Shown here in pieces: positions 1-6,616 of a stretch of DNA of 8,811 nucleotides. Origin of the DNA: Victivallales bacterium (GTDB taxonomy: Bacteria > Verrucomicrobiota > Lentisphaeria > Oligosphaerales > Oligosphaeraceae). Each line of letters begins with the position of its first letter. The stretch's first letter is position 1. The notes below the pieces were generated by a model. The model was not told where the DNA came from and made no database searches. It saw only the letters and a list, made by a program, of their open reading frames with translations. The translations under genes and the position numbers were made by a program. Location: NCBI GenBank assembly GCA_017458805.1, contig JAFTAC010000019.1:1-8811 (forward strand). Direction: 5' to 3'.

Positions 1-1068
1 GAAGAAGGAGAGAAGTTCTCTTCCGAAAATCTGTGCGATGCTTCCCATCGTCATTACGGCTCCGGCGGAAATGAGGCAGCAGTAAATCACGCTGCGTTTC
101 AGACGCGAATACTGGCGCCCTCCCAGGTTTTGCGCCGTGAAGCTGATGGCCGTCGATTGCACGCCTGCCGAACAGTATGAGAGATAGTATTCGAGGGAGA
201 GGGCCGCCGTGTTTCCCGAAAGCGCCAGCTTCCCGAAGGAGTTGATGGAGGACTGGATGACGATGTTTGCCATGTTGAAGCTGATGCCCTGAAGCCCGAT
301 GGGTATCCCAATCCAAAGAATCCGCTTCAAGATTGTCCAGTCGAACTTCAGTTTGCGGATGTGCAGTCCACCGATTTCATGGGTGCAGCGTAGTGCCCAC
401 CAGACGAGCACTGCTGAAATGGCGTGGGAGATGATGGTCGCCAGCCCCACGCCATCCACATCCATGTGGCAGCAAAGCACAAAAAAGAGGTTCATCAGGA
501 CATTCACGACACCAGCGATGGCCAGGAAAACCAGCGGGCGCATCGTGTCCCCTGTCGCTCGAAGGATGGCGCTTCCATAGCCATAGACCATCTTGAATGG
601 CATTCCCGCAAAGCATATTCGCATGTACAGCACCGATTTGGGCAGAATCTCCACGGGGGTCTTCATCATTTGCAGAACGGGGGCGCAGATGAAGATGCCA
701 ATCAGCCCGAAGAGTGTTCCTGCAACCAGCGAAAGTGCCATGGAAGTGTGGGTGGTGCGGCTCAGCTTCTCCATCTCCTTTGCGCCAAAGTACTGGCCAG
801 CCACAACACTGGCACCCGTCGAGAGCCCGATGCAGAGGTTCAGCAGAAGGTTGGTGAGCGAGGTGGTTGCGCCTACGGCTGCCAAATCACCCTCCGATGC
901 GAAGCGCCCCAGCACGATCAGGTCGGCGGTGTTGAAGGTCAGTTGGAGGTAGAGCGACCCAAGCAGGGGTAGCGTGAAAAGCACAATCTGCCTGAACAAG
1001 GGCCCATGGCACATGTCCATCGTGTATTTTCTGCCCCCAACGGCATGATTTTTGAGTGCAACTCCCAT
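1..1068 (-). CDS. MATE-family multidrug/Na+ (or H+) antiporter, C-terminus outside window
   Basis: Inner-membrane transporter of the MATE family, which exports cationic or drug-like compounds in exchange for Na+ or H+. I translated 356 codons with no stop; the C-terminal quarter (family length about 450) lies beyond the left edge. The N-terminal hallmark MDMCHGPLFRQ (residues 17-27) is followed by a first membrane helix (about 28-45) containing LPLL, then LQLTFNTAD and IVLGRF (41-56). Further hydrophobic helices lie at about 69-91, 110-133, 146-165, 178-200, 207-225 and 250-275. The family motif RATGDTMRPL is at 170-179 and TAQNLGGRQYSRLKR (usually GQNxGA) at 311-325, at the equivalent place in the second half. 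The start at 1068 abuts the stop of the aminopeptidase gene (TAAATG), in the same frame; AAAGGAG lies 14 nt upstream, a long spacing. Internal ATGs at 1020 and 1014 are alternatives. Family assignment is firm; substrate unknown. Confidence 0.9.
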   Translation of the reverse strand, partial: MGVALKNHAVGGRKYTMDMCHGPLFRQIVLFTLPLLGSLYLQLTFNTADLIVLGRFASEGDLAAVGATTSLTNLLLNLCIGLSTGASVVAGQYFGAKEMEKLSRTTHTSMALSLVAGTLFGLIGIFICAPVLQMMKTPVEILPKSVLYMRICFAGMPFKMVYGYGSAILRATGDTMRPLVFLAIAGVVNVLMNLFFVLCCHMDVDGVGLATIISHAISAVLVWWALRCTHEIGGLHIRKLKFDWTILKRILWIGIPIGLQGISFNMANIVIQSSINSFGKLALSGNTAALSLEYYLSYCSAGVQSTAISFTAQNLGGRQYSRLKRSVIYCCLISAGAVMTMGSIAQIFGRELLSFF

Positions 1069-2295
1069 TTAGAAGCACCATTCTCCTTTGCGGAAGACAG
1101 GGATTTCCCTGCCATCCGTTGTTGTTCCTGTAATCTCCAAATCGGCGCAGCCTACCACAAAGTCCTCGTGGATGGTGCTGTCGTTGACGCCCAGCGCATG
1201 CAGCTCTTCCAGTGTCATCTTCTCATAGCCGACGATGGTCTCGTTGAAACCAGCACCCAGCGCGAAGTGGCAGCCCGCGTTTTCATCGAAAATCGTGCTA
1301 TAATAAAGCAGCCCACTCTGGTTGATGGGAGAGCTGAAAGGCACGAGGGCGCACTCGCCGATATAAGCTGCTCCTTCGTCCGTTGCAATCAGCAAGTCCA
1401 AATCGCGCTGTCCCTTTTCCGCACACCACTCCACGGCCTTGCCTTCGTGGAAGCGAATGGAGAACTTGTCGATGAGTGCGCCCGTATGCGTCAGCAATGG
1501 ACGCGTTGCCACCAGCAGCCCTTCGGCCACGCCTCGCATGGGCGTGGTGAAAAGCTCCTCGGAGGGAAGATTTGCCTGGAAGGCGCGATTGCTCAAGTCC
1601 TTGCACTCGCCTCCCTCGAAGATGCTGTTCGGGATTAGTCCTACCATGAAATCCGTGCCATTCGATGCCTTGTAATGCAGCGATTTGAGCTGGTAGTCAT
1701 TGAGGATTTTGGCACGACGGTCGAAATCCCCCTGGATGCGCTTCCAGTTCTCCACGGCATTGCCATCAACATAACATGCTGCCATAATTGCCTTCCACAG
1801 CCGTTCGACCGCATCGTTATCGGAGATGCCTGGAAAAACCTTGCGCGCCCAGCCGACGCTGGGCACCGTGGCAATGCACCACTGGTGCTTGCCGTCGCGC
1901 CTGTCCCTGTAGGGCTTTGCGAACTTGCGGAGGGCACCTTCCGCGCGGGCTATCTTTTCGGAATCCAGACCGTCGAAGATGTCAGGGGGCGTGGATTCAA
2001 GATACAAGGTCGCAGGCAGCTGCTCGACCTGCCACTCCAGGCGCGGTGCCAGCCATGGTTTCGGCGTGGCAAGCAGAGCCTCATCCACATACTGATAGTC
2101 CAGACGGCGGCAAGGTGAATCCTCCCAGCGGAGAATCACCTCCGACACGCCGTGCTCATAGAGCGACTTGACCACCATGCGCACGAAATCTGGCTGGTCC
2201 AGCTCCGCGTAAACCATCACAGCCTGTCCCTTGTCGGGATTTACACCAGCTTCGACAATCAGCCGCGCATAGTCCTGCAAAAGTGATTGTTCCAT
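1069..2295 (-). CDS. M29-family (AmpS/AmpT-type) metallo-aminopeptidase
   Basis: Cytoplasmic dimetal aminopeptidase of MEROPS family M29 (thermophilic metalloprotease fold), releasing N-terminal residues from peptides. It has 408 residues, the usual family length. All ligand regions are present: NLPSEELFTTP at 242-252 (E246/E247), YIGECALVPF at 311-320 (E314), the NAGCHFALGAGF block at 339-350 (H343), and the STIHEDFVVG block at 373-382 (H376, D378). The N-terminal half carries the expected LIVEAGVNPDKGQ opening and a Rossmann-like part. The start at 2295 gives MEQSLLQDYA; only a weak AAGG lies 10 nt upstream. The gene begins 54 bp after the cysteine-hydrolase gene and its TAA directly touches the ATG of the MATE gene, so cotranscription with both is likely. 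No signal peptide. Family call is firm; peptide specificity cannot be read from the sequence. Confidence 0.93.
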   Translation of the reverse strand: MEQSLLQDYARLIVEAGVNPDKGQAVMVYAELDQPDFVRMVVKSLYEHGVSEVILRWEDSPCRRLDYQYVDEALLATPKPWLAPRLEWQVEQLPATLYLESTPPDIFDGLDSEKIARAEGALRKFAKPYRDRRDGKHQWCIATVPSVGWARKVFPGISDNDAVERLWKAIMAACYVDGNAVENWKRIQGDFDRRAKILNDYQLKSLHYKASNGTDFMVGLIPNSIFEGGECKDLSNRAFQANLPSEELFTTPMRGVAEGLLVATRPLLTHTGALIDKFSIRFHEGKAVEWCAEKGQRDLDLLIATDEGAAYIGECALVPFSSPINQSGLLYYSTIFDENAGCHFALGAGFNETIVGYEKMTLEELHALGVNDSTIHEDFVVGCADLEITGTTTDGREIPVFRKGEWCF

Positions 2296-2322
2296 AATTC
2301 GTTAGCCTTTAGTTGTTTATTT

Positions 2323-2341
2323 CGACGGGGGAACGGCGTCG
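2323..2341. repeat. Degenerate copy of the rlmB-end hairpin (CGACG/CGTCG arms)
   Basis: In the 54-bp gap between the cysteine-hydrolase and aminopeptidase genes, arms CGACG and CGTCG (5 bp) enclose a 9-nt loop. The flanks TTCGACG and CGTCGTT match those of the perfect hairpin at 5794-5813, so the two look like diverged copies of one element. No T-run follows on the minus strand (it continues AATAAACAAC), so it is not a canonical intrinsic terminator. It could be a weak terminator, an mRNA-stabilising hairpin or a small dispersed repeat. Confidence 0.45.
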
Positions 2342-2349
2342 TTGAACCC

Positions 2350-3096
2350 TTATTTCCTTTCTAACTTCAGCACGTCATCCACATCAATCAACTCCGCCGC
2401 CCACTGCGACAGCACCATGGTCACCGCCTTGTGAAGATCCTGGTTTTCCCAGGTTTCCTTGTGTTCGATGGCGGCTGCTGCGTCTGGTACGAAGAAGATG
2501 CGAAAGCCCTCATGCACCATGCGGATGATACCCAGAGGCCTTCCGATGACGCACATGTTGGTGTTGAAACCGCAATAGACGAGAGTCGTGATGCCCTTCG
2601 CCTTCAAGTCCGCCGCAAACGCCTCTGGCTTGTGCTCGCTGTGGTAGAGGATCTTCAGCTTGCCTTCATACGCCATCTCCTTCAGCTCTGGGAAGATGTC
2701 ATATCCGTAGCCGTCTTTGTCCTTGGCGTTGGTCAGCACGATGGCGGGGAAGCCCAGTTCAATCATCTTCTTGGCCAATGGCAGCAGCTTTGCATAGAAG
2801 ACCTTGCTGCTGTTGGTGTTTAGACGCTCATCACCCACCTCGTTCCATGGGTCCATGATGACGAGCAGCGTTTTGGCCGTGTCGAACTGGCGGACGGGGC
2901 GGTGCACTGCCTCCTCCACTTCGTAGAACCTGTTGCCATCCTTGATGTAGGGGAAGAGATGGCGTTGCTCGTCCAGCTTGAAGTAAGTCCTGTGAAGCGT
3001 GGGAATGTCGTATATCATGCTAAAACTCCATGAGTGTATGAAAAACAAAACGACTATTGCAATTGAGGAGCGCAGTGTCGGGGTGGCTGATAACAT
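2350..3096 (-). CDS. Isochorismatase-fold cysteine hydrolase
   Basis: Member of the isochorismatase/nicotinamidase-like cysteine hydrolase superfamily, which cleaves amides, carbamoyl or vinyl-ether bonds. Numbered from the long start (248 residues), the expected triad is visible: Asp82 in LVIMDPWNE, probable Lys156 in HKPEAF, and nucleophile Cys182 in GFNTNMCVIGRPLG; the preceding GxxT-type turn is conserved. Substrate cannot be assigned. Two starts compete. ATG at 3096 has AAGGA with a 6-nt spacer and adds a 26-residue leader (MLSATPTLR, then a hydrophobic IAIVVLFFI core, ending SFS) that resembles a signal peptide or anchor. ATG at 3018 (MIYDIPTLHR) has GGAG with a 7-nt spacer and gives a plain cytosolic enzyme of 222 residues. 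The leader codons (TTA, ATA, TTG, TTT) are AT-richer than the body, which favours 3018, but the long start is kept because its own SD is good. The gene follows the glycosidase by 44 bp (or 122 bp). Confidence 0.85.
   Translation of the reverse strand: MLSATPTLRSSIAIVVLFFIHSWSFSMIYDIPTLHRTYFKLDEQRHLFPYIKDGNRFYEVEEAVHRPVRQFDTAKTLLVIMDPWNEVGDERLNTNSSKVFYAKLLPLAKKMIELGFPAIVLTNAKDKDGYGYDIFPELKEMAYEGKLKILYHSEHKPEAFAADLKAKGITTLVYCGFNTNMCVIGRPLGIIRMVHEGFRIFFVPDAAAAIEHKETWENQDLHKAVTMVLSQWAAELIDVDDVLKLERK
3026..3029 (-). promoter_or_regulatory. Shine-Dalgarno for the internal start of the cysteine hydrolase
   Basis: GGAG on the minus strand, 7 nt before the ATG at 3018. It competes with the AAGGA at 3103-3107 that serves the upstream ATG at 3096. 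Its ideal spacing suggests that the short, leaderless form of the enzyme is made at least sometimes. Confidence 0.55.
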
Positions 3097-3102
3097 CTTT
3101 TA

Positions 3103-3107
3103 TCCTT
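3103..3107 (-). promoter_or_regulatory. Shine-Dalgarno for the upstream start of the cysteine hydrolase
   Basis: AAGGA on the minus strand, 6 nt before the ATG at 3096, in the 44-bp gap after the glycosidase stop. It supports translation of the form with the 26-residue hydrophobic leader. Confidence 0.5.
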
Positions 3108-3140
3108 CCATGAAAGCTTTGACCGAAGCGAAGGGCCTAG

Positions 3141-5732
3141 CTACTGTTCGCTGTAACTAACATCGTCGCCATAGCCAATCGGGCAGCTTTTGCCATAGCT
3201 GCGAACGCCTGGCCTGTGCGTCGGGGCATCCAGCGAAGCAAAGTCAATTCGCTTCCATATCAGCTTTTCACCTGGCTTCAGCGAAACCGTCGCTCTGCCG
3301 TCAACGAGGGGCTCTTCGTGATTGCCCACGCTCTCGTCGCAGCCCAAATGCAACAACGTCGTAGGCAGATTGTCTCCAAACAGACGCACCTTGCCACTCC
3401 AAGGCTCTTTGCCGCAGACAATTTCCACCCACTTGATGCCATTCTTGTCCTTGGCCGCCGAGACGGTTAGCCCCCCCTCTGCCGCCAAGTTGTGGAAGGA
3501 AAGGCGGTCGCCAAAGCATGGCAGCGGCACGGGGAAGATTTTGATTTCGTTCTTCTGGCTCTGGAGCATGCATTCCATTATGGCATAGACGTAGGCTCCT
3601 CCTTGCTGTACCATGCTCATCGTTTTTTCCCGACCATGGCGAGTGGCGCTTTGCCCCAGCAGCGAATGCCCCTGCGTACCCTGTACGTTGTACGCACGTC
3701 GTTTCGCCCCCACGCCGCGAAGCACGCGACCGCCGATGTAGGCGAACATGCCGTTGGACTTCACAAAGTCCGAGATAAGCAAATCGCGGAGCAGTTTTTC
3801 AGCGTAGTCCACATCGCGCAGTTTGATGGCAGATGTCAGAAGCCAGCCAGCCGACAAATCGCACCCAACGCCTATTTTGCCAGCCAGTCCCTTGCGCATC
3901 GTATGGTCCAGATGCTCGCGGACGGTCTTTCGCGCAACTGCCGCCAGCGGTGAGTCCGCATCCACCTCTTCTGCAGGGACAAGGCACGCCAGGTAACTTG
4001 GATGGCAGAGCATCGTTCGCCCCTCTTCGCTTCCAGAGATGATGAACTCGCCGTCCTTCTGTGGATAGTCGGGGAAATGCGCCAGAATCGCCTCCGCCTT
4101 TGCTGCTGTCTCGCTCCACTGTCCCAGGCGTTTGTTGAAATCGACCACGGCCTGGAAAAGCTCCTTGAACAGCGCCAGATCATTGCCCGTGTCCCATGCA
4201 GGGAAAACACCCTGCTCGGGGGCCCACGACGGGCCCACCGTGATTGTTCCTTTGCCGTTGTCCTTGCAATACAGGAAGTAGTAACGTGCACAGGATTCGA
4301 GGATTGGGAGTATCTTGTCGCGCAGACGCTCCTTGTCGGGCTCGTAGAGGGCCCACTTAATGTAGTTGTCCGCATAGAAGCCTGTGGAGCAGCGCATCGT
4401 GCGGTAGAAGCCTCGGGACATCTCTTCGCCTGTGGGGCCACATGCCTGCGGGAAGCGCAGTTCATCGACGCCAAACACCTTTTTCGTCTGGCGGCGTATT
4501 GTGCCAAACCACGATTCCAGCGTGGCGAAGAGGCTGTCGTGGAGTTCGGGATGGTTCAGCGGGAAGAGAGGCCAGCTCCACATGGAGTTGTTGATGTCGC
4601 CGTGGTAGTCGCCGCTCCAGGGTGCGGATGCGTCTGCGTTCCAGAGGCCGAAGAGCCCAGGCATGACCTTGCCTCGGGAGGTCGCCGCCAGTTGATAGAC
4701 GTTGTTGTACCATAGTCCCTCCATCGCGGCATTCTCCATCGTGAGGCCGCTGCGGTTCCAGAATGCGCTCCACCAGGCGCGGTTGCGTTCTTGGATGGCG
4801 GTAAAGCCCTCTGTTTTAGCTGCATTCAGGCGTTTCTTCGCCAATGCCAGCAGGTCGCCCTTGGAGCCGTCGATATCGACTATCAGCGTATGGAAGATGC
4901 TGTACTCAAAGCGGATGCCCGTGTTCTTTTTGATGCCGTCCCCTGTCAGGCTCGACTTCAATGCCTCCAGCGGGTCGGACTGGTAGTTCTTGTCGATGTC
5001 AATGGCAACGTGCCCCTTTTCCAGTCCCTGAACGGTTTTATAGGGGCGTCCGTCAATGCAGACAGCCGTCAAGGCTCGCAGCTCTTCTTTGAAGCCGAAC
5101 TCAATGAAGAGTATGCCGTCTTCAGTGATGCCGCTGCGAAGAATCTCCGACTCGGGGTCGGGCATGCGGTACAACTCCATGCGCTGAACGTAGTTGAACT
5201 TGCACAGCTCATGGACAAACGTGTCCTGAACATGGATGGCTGTCACGTCGGATTCAGGGTCGATGAGTGCCGTCCATTCCTCTGCTTTCGCGGCAATTTC
5301 ATAACTGCCATTCACCTCGCCATGGGCAAGGTCGAGGGACATGCGGCGGTCAAACAGGGTGTGCGTCTGGCTCAAGGCCATCCAGGTGTCGATTCCCACG
5401 GAAAGACGCCCCCCTGGCTTGAAATTGGGGCGTTCCGTGTCGAAGAACTCCTTGTCCAGTTCTTTGCGAAGAGCCGTTGGCCCTTCCTTTTCCAACAGTT
5501 CCAATACCTTATTGAGCGGCAGTCTGTCGGGGCCGACAAGATGGCGTTTCCACAGGTCCAGGCGTGTGAAGGCAAACTCGAAGGAGGTGTCCCCTGGAGC
5601 GTAGAGAAGTCCGCCAAACTGTCCGTTCCCCAATGGAAGACCATTCTGCCACACGGAGGGGCTGTTTGCGAAGGAAAGCGTGTGCATCGCCGCACGCGAA
5701 ACACCTGAAAACTCTTTTTTCTTTGTCGCCAT
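3141..5732 (-). CDS. GH95-like (alpha/alpha)6 glycosidase, divergent, no signal peptide
   Basis: Large 863-residue protein that I place near glycoside hydrolase family 95 (alpha-L-fucosidase/alpha-L-galactosidase type). N-terminal beta domain: the opening WQNGLPLGNGQFGGLLY (28-44) matches the family's LPLGNGxxG signature. The (alpha/alpha)6 barrel spans roughly 310-735: LFGLWNADASAPWSGDYH at 360-377 (family: WN...PW..DY), DINNSMWSWP at 379-388 (family: NINxQMNYWP), and GPSWAPEQG at 500-508, whose Glu506 matches the general acid of AfcA. IMECMLQSQKNEIKIFPVPLP (718-738) matches the EMLLQS...LPALP segment, followed by a C-terminal beta domain to 863. At two family catalytic positions the residues differ (see findings), so the substrate may not be fucose. 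The N-terminus MATKKKEFSG has no signal peptide, implying a cytoplasmic enzyme. Start at 5732 has GGAG with an 8-nt spacer. No SusC/D, sugar transporter or regulator lies nearby. Confidence 0.75.
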   Translation of the reverse strand: MATKKKEFSGVSRAAMHTLSFANSPSVWQNGLPLGNGQFGGLLYAPGDTSFEFAFTRLDLWKRHLVGPDRLPLNKVLELLEKEGPTALRKELDKEFFDTERPNFKPGGRLSVGIDTWMALSQTHTLFDRRMSLDLAHGEVNGSYEIAAKAEEWTALIDPESDVTAIHVQDTFVHELCKFNYVQRMELYRMPDPESEILRSGITEDGILFIEFGFKEELRALTAVCIDGRPYKTVQGLEKGHVAIDIDKNYQSDPLEALKSSLTGDGIKKNTGIRFEYSIFHTLIVDIDGSKGDLLALAKKRLNAAKTEGFTAIQERNRAWWSAFWNRSGLTMENAAMEGLWYNNVYQLAATSRGKVMPGLFGLWNADASAPWSGDYHGDINNSMWSWPLFPLNHPELHDSLFATLESWFGTIRRQTKKVFGVDELRFPQACGPTGEEMSRGFYRTMRCSTGFYADNYIKWALYEPDKERLRDKILPILESCARYYFLYCKDNGKGTITVGPSWAPEQGVFPAWDTGNDLALFKELFQAVVDFNKRLGQWSETAAKAEAILAHFPDYPQKDGEFIISGSEEGRTMLCHPSYLACLVPAEEVDADSPLAAVARKTVREHLDHTMRKGLAGKIGVGCDLSAGWLLTSAIKLRDVDYAEKLLRDLLISDFVKSNGMFAYIGGRVLRGVGAKRRAYNVQGTQGHSLLGQSATRHGREKTMSMVQQGGAYVYAIMECMLQSQKNEIKIFPVPLPCFGDRLSFHNLAAEGGLTVSAAKDKNGIKWVEIVCGKEPWSGKVRLFGDNLPTTLLHLGCDESVGNHEEPLVDGRATVSLKPGEKLIWKRIDFASLDAPTHRPGVRSYGKSCPIGYGDDVSYSEQ

Positions 5733-5740
5733 TAGTCAAG

Positions 5741-5744
5741 CTCC
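5741..5744 (-). promoter_or_regulatory. Shine-Dalgarno of the glycosidase gene
   Basis: GGAG on the minus strand, 8 nt before the ATG at 5732. It fixes the start, which matters here because it rules out a longer N-terminus that could have held a signal peptide: upstream there is only the 81-bp gap after rlmB. Confidence 0.6.
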
Positions 5745-5793
5745 AGTTGGTTCTATTGCTAATGTACCTTTTTTGTAGTGGATTGCTCACGTT

Positions 5794-5813
5794 CGACGGC
5801 GAGGGCGCCGTCG
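5794..5813. terminator. Perfect 8-bp GC hairpin abutting the rlmB stop codon
   Basis: Arms CGACGGCG and CGCCGTCG enclose a 4-nt loop (AGGG on the plus strand, CCCT on the minus strand). The element begins at the base immediately after the TAA of rlmB. No T-run follows on the minus strand (AACGTGAGCAATCC), so it is not a textbook intrinsic terminator. It may protect the rlmB mRNA 3' end or weaken read-through into the glycosidase gene. A related, degenerate copy lies at 2323-2341, which suggests a recurring element. Confidence 0.5.
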
Positions 5814-6539
5814 TTACCCCTGCTTCAAAACATATAACGCGATGCCAGCGGCCACGGAGGCGTTCAGGGAGTTGACGTGCCCGCTCTGTGGGATGGCGGC
5901 CACGTGGGTCGAGCAGTTGAGGATGAACTGGCTGACACCAGCATTCTCACCGCCAGCCACGAGAAGCAGCTTGTCTGGCTTCGCGTCCCGTATCTCTTCA
6001 AGCGTTGTCTTGCCCGCACCGTCCAGGGAGACGACGGTATATCCTTCGTCCAAAGCGATTTTCACATATTGGTTGGGGGAGCAGTTGCACGCGATGTTGA
6101 GGTGTTCGCAGGCGCCTGCCGAGGATTTGGCGACGGAGGGTATCACAAGCGGTGCCCCTCTGCGTGGCAGCAGGATGTTCTTCCAGCCGAAGACCTCTGC
6201 GCTGCGCATGATGGCTCCTACATTGTGAGGGTCCTCGATGGAATCCAGAAGCAGAAGCCTCGATTGTCCAAGCAGTTCCGCGTATGGCGTGTAGGGGAAC
6301 GGTCCTGATTCAAGGACTGCCCCCTGGTGCTCGCGCGTGCCACAGAGGTCGAAGAGGTGCCCCTTGTCCGTCCATTCAATCCGTATGTTGCGGGCAGCCA
6401 GGACGGAGGCCAGTTTCTTCTGGCGCGGATTGGAGGTGCCCTCCTTGTTGAGCCAGACACATTCGATTTTGCGCCGCCCAGCGCAGACCGCCTCGAAGAC
6501 GGGGTTGATGCCGTATATTCGTTCAGAACTATCTTGCAT
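5814..6539 (-). CDS. rlmB: 23S rRNA (guanosine-2'-O)-methyltransferase RlmB-type, SpoU/TrmH family
   Basis: SAM-dependent SPOUT-class (trefoil-knot) RNA 2'-O-methyltransferase; RlmB methylates G2251 in the P loop of 23S rRNA. It has 241 residues, against 243 for the E. coli enzyme. An N-terminal substrate-binding domain (IYGINPVFEAV at 8-18, then HQGAV at 71-75) is followed by the three family motifs. Motif 1 is DSIEDPHNVGAIMRSAEVFG at 99-118 with Asn106 and catalytic Arg112. Motif 2 is VAGGENAGV at 194-202 with Glu198; GGENAG replaces the more usual GsEgkG. Motif 3 is IPQSGHVNSLNASVAAGIALY at 216-236 with Ser224 and Asn226. The start at 6539 has GGAGAG with a 6-nt spacer. The gene stands 77 bp after phoH and 81 bp before the glycosidase, with hairpins on both sides. 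RlmB versus another TrmH-group paralogue cannot be settled from sequence alone, but length and the N-terminal domain favour RlmB. Confidence 0.92.
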   Translation of the reverse strand: MQDSSERIYGINPVFEAVCAGRRKIECVWLNKEGTSNPRQKKLASVLAARNIRIEWTDKGHLFDLCGTREHQGAVLESGPFPYTPYAELLGQSRLLLLDSIEDPHNVGAIMRSAEVFGWKNILLPRRGAPLVIPSVAKSSAGACEHLNIACNCSPNQYVKIALDEGYTVVSLDGAGKTTLEEIRDAKPDKLLLVAGGENAGVSQFILNCSTHVAAIPQSGHVNSLNASVAAGIALYVLKQG

Positions 6540-6545
6540 AAGTAA

Positions 6546-6551
6546 CTCTCC
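6546..6551 (-). promoter_or_regulatory. Shine-Dalgarno of rlmB
   Basis: GGAGAG on the minus strand, 6 nt before the ATG at 6539. It is one of the clearest ribosome-binding sites in the window and fixes the start of rlmB. Confidence 0.65.
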
Positions 6552-6555
6552 GATA

Positions 6556-6570
6556 AAACACAGTGTGTTT
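6556..6570. promoter_or_regulatory. 15-bp palindrome, possible operator or start hairpin of rlmB
   Basis: AAACACAGTGTGTTT: two 7-nt arms (AAACACA and TGTGTTT) around a single central base. It lies between a TACAAT hexamer (minus strand, 6580-6575, a good -10 match with no recognisable -35) and the rlmB Shine-Dalgarno, so it would overlap the transcript start if that -10 is used. That is a classic repressor position. As RNA it could instead fold into a 6-bp stem with a 3-nt loop just upstream of the ribosome-binding site. The function is inferred, not shown. Confidence 0.4.
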
Positions 6571-6582
6571 CATTATTGTATG

Positions 6583-6604
6583 AACCAGCCCGTGGGGGCT
6601 GGCT
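6583..6604 (-). terminator. 9-bp hairpin after phoH, weak terminator or attenuator
   Basis: On the minus strand arms CCAGCCC and GGGCTGG enclose CCAC; the stem extends outward by one G-U and one A-U pair to 9 bp. It starts 12 nt after the phoH stop codon. Only two T residues follow before CATACAATAATG, so it is at best a weak intrinsic terminator. It may separate the DUF89-phoH unit from rlmB. Confidence 0.4.
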
Positions 6605-6616
6605 ACCTCCACTCCT

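Noticed and set aside
424..972. A 182-codon plus-strand open frame opposite the MATE gene
   Set aside because: The minus-strand frame translates into a clear MATE protein over the same bases; the plus frame is His/Gln-rich with no domain.
1006..1638. A 210-codon plus-strand open frame opposite the aminopeptidase
   Set aside because: Antisense to conserved metal-ligand motifs of the M29 gene; no motif, and the same shadow-type composition as other opposite frames.
3033..3062. Promoter-like pair TTGCAA, 18 nt, TACACT inside the cysteine-hydrolase leader
   Set aside because: Each hexamer is only a partial match, and the implied transcript start falls within the GGAG ribosome-binding site of the 3018 start, which would give almost no leader.
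3097..3140. AAAGCTTT palindrome in the glycosidase/cysteine-hydrolase gap as an operator
   Set aside because: Only eight bases, no spaced arms and no nearby promoter; expected by chance.
4791..5708. A 305-codon plus-strand open frame opposite the glycosidase
   Set aside because: It lies wholly antisense to a gene with strong domain motifs, has no recognisable motif and a Cys/Gln/Val-rich composition typical of reverse-frame shadows.
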